From: GCA-002840015 sp033765245
GTDB lineage: Bacteria > Pseudomonadota > Gammaproteobacteria > Xanthomonadales > Xanthomonadaceae
Length of the DNA: 28,408 nucleotides
Direction of reading: 5' to 3'
NCBI GenBank assembly: GCA_033765245.1
Contig: JANRIF010000251.1
Location: forward strand, 1-28,408
Under the pieces are notes generated by a model. That model did no database searches and was not told where the DNA came from. It worked only from the letters and a program-made list of their open reading frames with translations. Shown in pieces: positions 22,624-28,408 of this stretch. Within the stretch, counting starts at the first letter, position 1, and each line of letters opens with the position of its first letter. The position numbers and the translations under genes were made by a program.

Positions 22624-22719
22624 GCCGTCATTCCAGCGGAAGCTGGAATCCAGGTTGCTGTTGCTCTGCAAAGCCAAGGTCAAAGTCAAAATGGCCCCAG
22701 CGTTCGCTGGGGTGACGAC
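22624..22719. repeat. Palindromic repeat of the GTCATTCC type
   Basis: Left part has gtcattccagcggaagctgg (22627-22646), itself a hairpin CCAGC/GCTGG. The right part has ccccagcgttcgctggggtg (22695-22714) followed by ac. The outer GTCA/TGAC and the inner stems make the whole unit an imperfect inverted repeat of about 95 bases. Repeats of this look (CGTCATTCC...GGGATGACG) are widespread in proteobacterial intergenic regions. Confidence 0.7.
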
Positions 22720-22809
22720 CTGGAGGTCTGGCGCCTAAACGAACAGTATTGCCGCTAGCCGGCATTTCTCGCACTGTCGCGCGCGCTCCCACGAACCAAG
22801 GTGCCGCGC

Positions 22810-22834
22810 GCTTTTGTAGGAGGCCGCTCGCGGG
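22810..22834 (+). repeat. 25-bp dispersed repeat, copy 2
   Basis: Second copy of the unit seen at 20498-20522, here with gtagg for gtggg and a C for T in the second half (ctcgcggg). Confidence 0.7.
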
Positions 22835-22906
22835 CGGCTAATGCTGAGCCAAAGCGGGGCACCTGTCGGTCGCTACGCGACAACGCGCGCTGCACAAGCT
22901 ACGACG

Positions 22907-23000
22907 CACATGGATGTGCGAGTGGCTCTGCTCTCCCTACGGTCGCCGCGAGCGGCCGCTTCCGGCATCCTGCCTCCCGCGCCACTCGTGCATCCATGCA
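22907..23000. repeat. Inverted repeat with CATCCATG core
   Basis: cacatggatgtgcgagtggc (22907-22926) and gccactcgtgcatccatgca (22981-23000) are inverted copies matching at about 17 of 20 positions. The same cacatggatgtgc and gcatccatg words occur in the 16537-16782 element and at 7302-7323, which ties these loci to one repeat family. Confidence 0.55.
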
Positions 23001-23073
23001 CGTCGCAGGATGCGCAAGAGCGGCCGCTCGGTCGCGCGCAAGCGCGCTCCCATAAACCACCGAGGCATCGCCC

Positions 23074-23098
23074 GCTTTTGTGGGAGGCCGCTTACGGG
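23074..23098 (+). repeat. 25-bp dispersed repeat, copy 3
   Basis: Third copy of the unit at 20498-20522, differing at one base (cttacggg for cttgcggg). It ends 37 bases before the cusA stop codon. Confidence 0.7.
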
Positions 23099-23135
23099 CG
23101 ACTGCCGTGCCTGTCGCGCAAGCGCGAGCGCTAAC

Positions 23136-26100
23136 TCACGCGGCCGGAACCTCGCTGCTCGACATAGTCGCCGGCGGTGCCGCGAGGCGACGTCCGTACC
23201 ACAGGTAGTACATCACCGGGATCAGCAACATCGATACCAGCGGCGCGGTAATCATGCCGCCCACCATGGGGGCCGCGATGCGGCGCATCACGTCCGAGCC
23301 GCTGCCGGCACCCAACATCACCGGCGCCAGGCCGGCCACCACCACCGCGGCCGTCATCGCCTTGGGTCGCACCCGCATGACCGCGCCCTCGATCACCGCC
23401 TGCAGCAGCTCGGGGCGAGTGGTGGGCTGGAGCCGGCGCACGGATTCGCGCAGATACACCAGCATCACCACGCCGAATTCGGCGGCGACACCCGCCAATG
23501 CGATCAACCCAACCCCCACCGCGACCGAAAGCTGGTAGTCGAGCAGGTAGAGCAACCAGAAACCGCCGACCAGCGACAACGGCACCGACATCATCACCAT
23601 GATCGATTCGCTGACGCTGCGCAGTCCGAGGAACAGCAGCAGAAACAGGCTCATCAGCGTGATGGGAACGATCAACGACAGGCGCTCCTGGGCACGTTGC
23701 ATGTGCTGGTAGTGTCCCGCCCAGGCGTACGAGTAACCGGCAGGCAGTTGCAGTGCGTCGTGCAGGGCGCGTTCGGCGCGCCGCACGTAACCGGCGAGGT
23801 CGCGATTGTCGGCGGTGATGTAGACCCAGCCATTGATGCGCGCGTCCTCGCTCTTGATCATGTCCGGACCGTCGACCACGCGAATGTCCGCAACGTCGCC
23901 CAACTGCAACTGGATGTTGTCGGAGGCCACCAGCGGCAGCGCCTTGAGACGCGCTACCGAATTGCGGAACTCCTCGGGGTAACGCAGATTGATCGAATAG
24001 CGCTCGCGCCCTTCGACGGTGCGCGCAATGTCCATTCCGCCGATGGCGATCGCCGCGGCTTCCTGGATGTCGCCAACGTTGAGGTTGTAATGCGCGGCCG
24101 TGCGACGGTCCACGTCGACGTCGATGTAGCGCCCACTGGAGGTGCGGTCCGCGAATGCGGTGCGCGTGCCCTCGACCGAGCGCAGGATCGACTCGATGCG
24201 GGCGCCTACCTGCTCGATCACCGCCGGATCGGCGCCGGCGATCTTGATCCCGAGCGGAGTGTTGATGCCGGTCGACTGCATGTCGATGCGCGCGCGGATC
24301 GGCATCAGCCAGGCGTTGTTGAGGCCGGGAATGCGGACCACCGCATCCAGCTCGCGTTTGATCTTTTCCATCGTCATGCCGGACCGCCACTGCGCGCGAG
24401 GCTTGAGCCGGATGGTTGATTCGATCATCGCCATCGGCGCCGGATCGGTGGCGGTATCGGCACGCCCCACCTTGCCGAACACATGCTCCACTTCGGGCAC
24501 CGTCTTGATCAGGCGATCCACCTGCTGCAGCAACTGCTGCGCCTTGCCGATGGATATCCCGGGCGGCGCCGATGGCATGTACAGCAGATCGCCCTCGTCG
24601 AGGTCGGGCATGAACTCGCGTCCCAGTTGCGTCAACGGCCACGCCAGCGACGCCACCAGCACTCCGGCCAGGACGATCGTTCGCCGCGGATCGGACAGCG
24701 CGCGATCGATGATCGGCCGATACGTCTGAATCAACCAGCGGTTGACCGGATTTTCCTGTTCGGCCCGGATCCGGCCCTTGACCAGATACACCACCAGCAC
24801 CGGCAACAGCGTCACCGAAAGCCCGGCGGCCGCAGCCATCGCGAAGGTCTTGGTGTAGGCCAACGGCGCGAACAGGCGCGCCTCCTGCCCCTCCAGCGCG
24901 AACACCGGCAGGAAGCTCAACGTGATGATGCACAGCGAGAAGAATAGCGCCGGCCCCACTTCCACCAAGGCGTTCTCGATCGCCTTGAGACGATCGGACG
25001 TCTGGTCGCCGAGGCGTTCGAGATGTTTGTGCACGTTCTCGATCATCACGATGGCGGCGTCGACCATGGTGCCGATCGCAATGGCGATGCCGCCCAGCGA
25101 CATGATGTTGGCGTTGATTCCCTGCAATCGGATCAGCGCGAACGCCGCGAGGATGCCCACCGGCAGCGTCAGCAGCACCACCAACGAGGAGCGCAGGTGG
25201 TACAGGAACAGCGCACACACCGCCACCACCACCAGGAATTCCTCGATCAGGCGGTTGCGCAGCGTGCTCACCGAACGCTCGATCAACGCCGAACGATCAT
25301 AGGTCTCCACCAGTTCCACACCCTTGGGCAATCCGGCCTTGAGCGTTTCGAGCTTGGCCTTGACCGCGGCGATGGTCTCTTGCGCGTTGCTGCCGGCACG
25401 CATCACCACGATCCCGCCCACCGTCTCGCCCTCGCCGTCCAGATCGGCGACGCCGCGACGCATCGCCGGGCCGATGCGGATTTCACGCGCCAGATCGGCC
25501 AGTGGCACCGACGACAGCGCCACGCTGCTGCGTTGGGTCTCCACACTGACCAGACCGAGGTCGCCGATCGAACGGACATAGCCGCGCATGCGCACCATGT
25601 ATTCGGCTTCAGCCAGCTCGAGCGCAGACGCACCGGTGTCCTGGTTGGATCGACGAATCGCGTTTGCCACTTTGTCCAGGGTGACGTAATAGCCGCGCAA
25701 TCGATCGGGATCGATCACCACCTGGTACTGCTTGACCATGCCGCCGATGCTGGCCACTTCCGCCACGCCCGGCACACTGGCCAACTCGAATTTCAGAAAC
25801 CAATCCTGCAACGAACGCAATTGCGCCAGATCGTGCGCGCCGCTGCGATCGACCAACGCGTACTGATAGACCCAGCCCACGCCAGTGGCGTCGGGCCCGA
25901 GTGTCGGCACCGCGCCCGACGGCAGCGCGCCCGATACCTGGTTCAGATACTCCAGCACACGCGAACGCGCCCAGTACAGGTCGGTACCGTCGGCAAAGAT
26001 CACGTAGACGTAGGAATCGCCGAAGAACGAGTACCCGCGCACCGCGACCGCCCCCGGCACCGCCAGCATCGCGGTCGAGAGCGGGTAGGTCACCTGGTCC

Positions 26101-26285
26101 TCGATCACCTGCGGCGACTGCCCCGGCAGGCTCACGCGGATCGTCACCTGCACGTCGGTCAGGTCGGGGATGGCATCGACCGGCACGGTGCGCGCGGCAT
26201 ACGCGCCCCACAAGGCCAGCATGGCGGCCAACACGAGCACGAGCACGCGATTGGCGATGGACCAACGGATCAGATTCGCAATCAC
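23136..26285 (-). CDS. cusA: Cu(I)/Ag(I) efflux RND transporter CusA
   Basis: A 1049-residue inner-membrane heavy-metal RND pump that drives metal export with the proton gradient. It has the normal 12-helix, two-half layout with large periplasmic loops after helices 1 and 7. The three metal-relay methionines of E. coli CusA (573, 623, 672) are present as Met570 (LLYMPS), Met620 (APMAMIEST) and Met669 (RIDMQSTG), at the same spacing, and the proton-relay Asp sits in GTMVDAAIVMIEN. This marks it as monovalent Cu/Ag type rather than CzcA (Zn/Co/Cd). It starts with GTG at 26285, 47 bases after the cusB stop, so the two form an operon. The long opposite-strand and alternate-frame open frames over it are shadows. 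Confidence 0.95.
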   Translation of the reverse strand: MIANLIRWSIANRVLVLVLAAMLALWGAYAARTVPVDAIPDLTDVQVTIRVSLPGQSPQVIEDQVTYPLSTAMLAVPGAVAVRGYSFFGDSYVYVIFADGTDLYWARSRVLEYLNQVSGALPSGAVPTLGPDATGVGWVYQYALVDRSGAHDLAQLRSLQDWFLKFELASVPGVAEVASIGGMVKQYQVVIDPDRLRGYYVTLDKVANAIRRSNQDTGASALELAEAEYMVRMRGYVRSIGDLGLVSVETQRSSVALSSVPLADLAREIRIGPAMRRGVADLDGEGETVGGIVVMRAGSNAQETIAAVKAKLETLKAGLPKGVELVETYDRSALIERSVSTLRNRLIEEFLVVVAVCALFLYHLRSSLVVLLTLPVGILAAFALIRLQGINANIMSLGGIAIAIGTMVDAAIVMIENVHKHLERLGDQTSDRLKAIENALVEVGPALFFSLCIITLSFLPVFALEGQEARLFAPLAYTKTFAMAAAAGLSVTLLPVLVVYLVKGRIRAEQENPVNRWLIQTYRPIIDRALSDPRRTIVLAGVLVASLAWPLTQLGREFMPDLDEGDLLYMPSAPPGISIGKAQQLLQQVDRLIKTVPEVEHVFGKVGRADTATDPAPMAMIESTIRLKPRAQWRSGMTMEKIKRELDAVVRIPGLNNAWLMPIRARIDMQSTGINTPLGIKIAGADPAVIEQVGARIESILRSVEGTRTAFADRTSSGRYIDVDVDRRTAAHYNLNVGDIQEAAAIAIGGMDIARTVEGRERYSINLRYPEEFRNSVARLKALPLVASDNIQLQLGDVADIRVVDGPDMIKSEDARINGWVYITADNRDLAGYVRRAERALHDALQLPAGYSYAWAGHYQHMQRAQERLSLIVPITLMSLFLLLFLGLRSVSESIMVMMSVPLSLVGGFWLLYLLDYQLSVAVGVGLIALAGVAAEFGVVMLVYLRESVRRLQPTTRPELLQAVIEGAVMRVRPKAMTAAVVVAGLAPVMLGAGSGSDVMRRIAAPMVGGMITAPLVSMLLIPVMYYLWYGRRLAAPPATMSSSEVPAA

Positions 26286-26332
26286 CGGACTTTCACCACT
26301 CGCTGCAACGATGGATCAACGACGACACGCGC

Positions 26333-27673
26333 TCAATGCGCATGCGATGACATCCGCGCCAGACCGGCGAGGCGGTTGCTTTCGGAATCGATCAGGAACT
26401 GTCCCGAAACCACCACGTTCTCATCGCCGTGAAGGCCCGAGCGGATCTCGATCAGATCACCGGCTTGCTCGCCGGTGGCCACCGCGACTGGCTGGAAGCT
26501 GCCGTCGTCGCCTACCACCACCACCCGCGCACCGGCCTGGGTCCGGATCACTGCCTCGACCGGCACGCTCACCACGTTGGGTTGGGTATCACCCTTGATC
26601 ACCACTTCGGCGAACATGCCCTGGTTCAGGCCCGGTTCGTCGGAGTCGAAACGCAAGCGCACCTCCAGCGTGCGAGTGGTGTAGCCCACCGGCGGCTCCA
26701 CCCGGATGATCCGGCCCTTGAAGGTCTTGTCGAGGATGGCGCGCACACTCATCTCGGCCTCCTGACCTTCCTTCACCCAGCCCCACTGCTGCTCGTAGAT
26801 CTCGGCGATCACTTCGATCGCGCGGGTATTGGCGCCGAGGCTGTAGATCATGGTGGCCGAGGTCACCGCGTCGCCGACGGCGGTGCGCCGCACGAACACG
26901 AAGCCATCCTGCGGCGCGAACACCTGCGCCGGCAGATTGGGTTCGGCGCCGTTCTGCAACTGCGCGACCTGCTCGGCGCTGATGCCCTGCTGACTCAACC
27001 GGGACACCATGCCCAGCGCCTCGTCGCGGCGCCCGCCGGTCATCGCCGCCTGATAGTCGCGTTCGAGCTGGTAAAGCTCCTCCGAGCCCACCGAGAACAG
27101 GAATTCGCCGCTCTTGACGCTGTCGCCCTCGGCCTTGCCGGATATCGCCACGATGGTGCCGGCGATTGGCGACGATACGCTCTGACGCGAGGTCGGATCG
27201 ATCCGGCCGATCTTGCCGACGGTGCGGATGCTGCGACGCAGATCGCCACGTACCACCTTGCCAGTGCGCACCCCGATCGTGTTGCGCACCGCCGGGTCGA
27301 TCAGGATGGCAGCGCCTTGTGCTGCGTGCTGGTCGGCGCTCGCCATCGTTGCGCCGGTGTCGTCATGCACTGCATGCGCGTCGGCATCGGCATTGCCGGC
27401 GGATCGTTGCGGCACCAGGTCCATGCCGCAGATCGGGCATTCGCCTTCATGGTCGGAGACGATGTGCGAGTGCATGGGGCACACATACGAAGTTGCCTCC
27501 TCGCCGGTCGCAATCAATGCGCGATCTGCTGCTGGTGCCGGCGATGCCGGGGCCAGCGTCACCGCGGGCACGACCTGCGGGCGCCCTGAGGTATCGCCAC
27601 GATCGTAGGCGCCTGCGGCATAGCCAGCCAGCGCTACCAGCGCGCAAATGGCGGTTGTCTTCATCGGGTCCAT
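26333..27673 (-). CDS. cusB: Efflux RND periplasmic adaptor CusB with N-terminal heavy-metal-binding domain
   Basis: A 446-residue membrane-fusion protein linking CusA to an outer-membrane channel. It has an N-terminal signal/anchor (4-23), then a heavy-metal-binding domain YVCPMHSHIVSDHEGECPIC (63-82, with Cys65, Met67, His68, Cys79, Cys82 and Met84), a His/Asp-rich linker, and the adaptor core with a lipoyl-like half (SPIAGTIVAISGKAEGDSV), a hairpin and beta-barrel domains (VFAPQDGFVFV, GYTTRTLEVRLRF). The start at 27673 has an AAGGTG site upstream; an ATG three codons later is possible. No cusC-like gene follows or precedes, so the channel is presumably encoded elsewhere. Confidence 0.92.
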   Translation of the reverse strand: MDPMKTTAICALVALAGYAAGAYDRGDTSGRPQVVPAVTLAPASPAPAADRALIATGEEATSYVCPMHSHIVSDHEGECPICGMDLVPQRSAGNADADAHAVHDDTGATMASADQHAAQGAAILIDPAVRNTIGVRTGKVVRGDLRRSIRTVGKIGRIDPTSRQSVSSPIAGTIVAISGKAEGDSVKSGEFLFSVGSEELYQLERDYQAAMTGGRRDEALGMVSRLSQQGISAEQVAQLQNGAEPNLPAQVFAPQDGFVFVRRTAVGDAVTSATMIYSLGANTRAIEVIAEIYEQQWGWVKEGQEAEMSVRAILDKTFKGRIIRVEPPVGYTTRTLEVRLRFDSDEPGLNQGMFAEVVIKGDTQPNVVSVPVEAVIRTQAGARVVVVGDDGSFQPVAVATGEQAGDLIEIRSGLHGDENVVVSGQFLIDSESNRLAGLARMSSHAH

Positions 27674-27778
27674 ATCCACACCTTCAAGCTGTTGCGGCGT
27701 GCGTCGTCCGCCACCGGGGACGCCGCGCGGTACGCGCGTACGAACGTTCGACAATGGCACGACAGAATATTTTTGCAA

Positions 27779-27793
27779 GCGGCAGTTTGCCGC
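27779..27793. promoter_or_regulatory. Perfect palindrome upstream of cusBA
   Basis: GCGGCA-gtt-TGCCGC, arms of 6 bp, 106 bases before the cusB start. No T tract, so not a clear terminator. It is placed where an operator for copper-responsive control could be; it does not resemble the CueR or CusR sites I know. Confidence 0.35.
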
Positions 27794-27860
27794 AACCAAG
27801 AGCACATAGCGCGCCCCATCGCAGCAGGGCCCATCAAATTTCCAGACCCTTGACAGACCG

Positions 27861-27884
27861 ATGCCCCTCCCTTGCGGGAGAGGC
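27861..27884. repeat. Hairpin tgcccctccc / gggagaggca
   Basis: An imperfect stem (one bulge) of about 9 bp with a 4-base loop, between the two minus-strand genes. It could end the upstream (27913-) transcript, but only weakly, since no T tract follows on the minus strand. The sequence style is that of common CTCCC-type repeats. Confidence 0.4.
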
Positions 27885-27912
27885 ACCGGAGTTTACTGCG
27901 TGAAGCGATAGC

Positions 27913-28408
27913 TCAGTGCAGCGAGAACACCGCTTGTTCATGATGGAACGGATCGAACTGGTACACGCGCAGGCGCATGGTCGGTTCGAAGTTCAGCTTG
28001 ATCGACACGTCCAACTCGCCCAACTGACCGTTCATGCCCGGCATCACCATCGTGAAGGCGCCCACCGGCGGACCGGCGTTGACCCAGTAGTGCACGCGGC
28101 CGAAGGTGAAGAAGCAACCCGAACCCAGGCCCGGGCTGTTGAACAGCACGCGCGGATCGGACGCCAGGAACTCCTCGAAGCCGCCGCGGTTGTGCGGGAT
28201 CAGCGGCTCGCCGGTTTCTTCATCAATGACCGTGGTCGGATCGGTGAACTGGTACAGGTTCTCCCAGCCGCGCTGTCCGCCGAAATCGACGTTGACGTAC
28301 ATGTGCGGGAAGTTGTCGCCGTTGAGCAGCTTCACGTTGTAGGTGTAGCCGCGGGTGTGCCAGTCGTTGAGGGTGTACTGCATCACGCCCTTGAACGCCT
28401 CCGGACCC
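27913..28408 (-). CDS. Unrecognised protein, C-terminal part (start outside window)
   Basis: The frame is open to the right edge; the last 165 or so residues are visible. The sequence (GYTYNVKLLNGDNFPHMY, DPTTVIDEETGEPLIPHN, LGSGCFFTFGRVHYWVNAGPP, MPGMNGQLGELDVSIKLNF) is well ordered, has several beta-strand-like segments and aromatic residues, and lacks membrane helices. I recognise no family and see no catalytic motif. A GTG at 28386 opens a frame but codons continue upstream without a stop, so that is not the start. It is on the same strand as cusBA, 239 bases upstream of cusB, separated by a hairpin, so it need not belong to that operon. Confidence 0.75.
   Translation of the reverse strand, partial: GPEAFKGVMQYTLNDWHTRGYTYNVKLLNGDNFPHMYVNVDFGGQRGWENLYQFTDPTTVIDEETGEPLIPHNRGGFEEFLASDPRVLFNSPGLGSGCFFTFGRVHYWVNAGPPVGAFTMVMPGMNGQLGELDVSIKLNFEPTMRLRVYQFDPFHHEQAVFSLH

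Larger units (their letters stand above)
22587..23135. other. Repeat-filled intergenic region
   Basis: About 550 bases without a gene between the Crp/Fnr gene and cusA (convergent). It holds the palindromic repeat at 22624-22719, two copies of the 25-bp repeat (22810, 23074) with inverted partial ends of the type gcgctccca near 22776 and 23044, and an inverted pair at 22907-22926 / 22981-23000. Confidence 0.6.

Noticed and set aside
22770..23135. CRISPR-like array from the repeated 25-mers
   Set aside because: Copies are not evenly spaced, are found in two separate spacers and are palindromic dispersed repeats; there are no cas genes.
23131..25218. 695-codon alternate minus-strand frame over cusA
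   Set aside because: Out-of-frame shadow of cusA with Gly/Arg/Ala-rich content and no domain.
25023..26432. 469-codon plus-strand open frame opposite cusA/cusB
   Set aside because: Antisense shadow, His/Gln/Arg-rich, no start signal of note.

Overview
The window is about 28.4 kb of GC-rich bacterial chromosome. Gene content (Dcp-type M3 lipoprotein peptidase, DUF4197 protein, PP_4765-family flavoprotein, RluF, two GSTs, Cus-type copper efflux) and the short dispersed palindromic repeats suggest a gammaproteobacterium, most likely of the order Lysobacterales (Xanthomonadales). That placement is inference from protein style and repeat type; there is no rRNA or other marker here. I see no tRNA, rRNA, CRISPR array, prophage or transposase gene.

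Layout. 1-422: 3' end of a molybdopterin oxidoreductase. 509-718 (-): cold-shock protein. 1416-1832: small lipoprotein. 2599-4414: DUF4197 protein, then a patatin-like phospholipase. 4696-7162 (-): GST plus long-type acyl-CoA dehydrogenase, a two-gene unit. 7431-10708: cysteine synthase-like enzyme, then M3 metallopeptidase with a strong bidirectional terminator. 10781-12006 (-): DUF2383 protein and a Nudix hydrolase. 12106-14997: BaiN/HI0933-type flavoprotein and glycerol kinase. 15253-17473 (-): RluF and DoxX-like protein (overlapping), then a second GST. 17599-19156: PhzF-like isomerase and two 64-residue proteins, the first behind a good sigma-54 promoter match. 19184-20366 (-): LPLAT acyltransferase and a small membrane protein. 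20913-22586: degenerate secreted SNase-like protein and a Crp/Fnr regulator. 23136-27673 (-): CusB and CusA. 27913-end (-): unrecognised protein running off the window.

Most genes are ordinary housekeeping or stress functions in one- to two-gene units. The clearest functional unit is cusBA, a Cu(I)/Ag(I) RND exporter with all three metal-binding methionines but no outer-membrane channel gene in view.

The less ordinary signal lies between genes. (i) 21650-21707 could fold as a three-way junction RNA, or is a nested operator, 200 bp before the Crp/Fnr gene. (ii) Two 13-bp ACGT-centred repeats in the same spacer lie 111 bp apart. (iii) A GG-N10-GC sigma-54 element precedes a 64-residue orphan protein. 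(iv) A Clp/CRP-like site precedes the degenerate SNase. (v) Three 160-250 bp elements with terminal inverted repeats (4493-4652, 14997-15223, 16537-16782) lie at gene ends, and other dispersed repeat families fill the longer spacers. I found no clear new multi-gene system; these intergenic structures are the best candidates for something undescribed.
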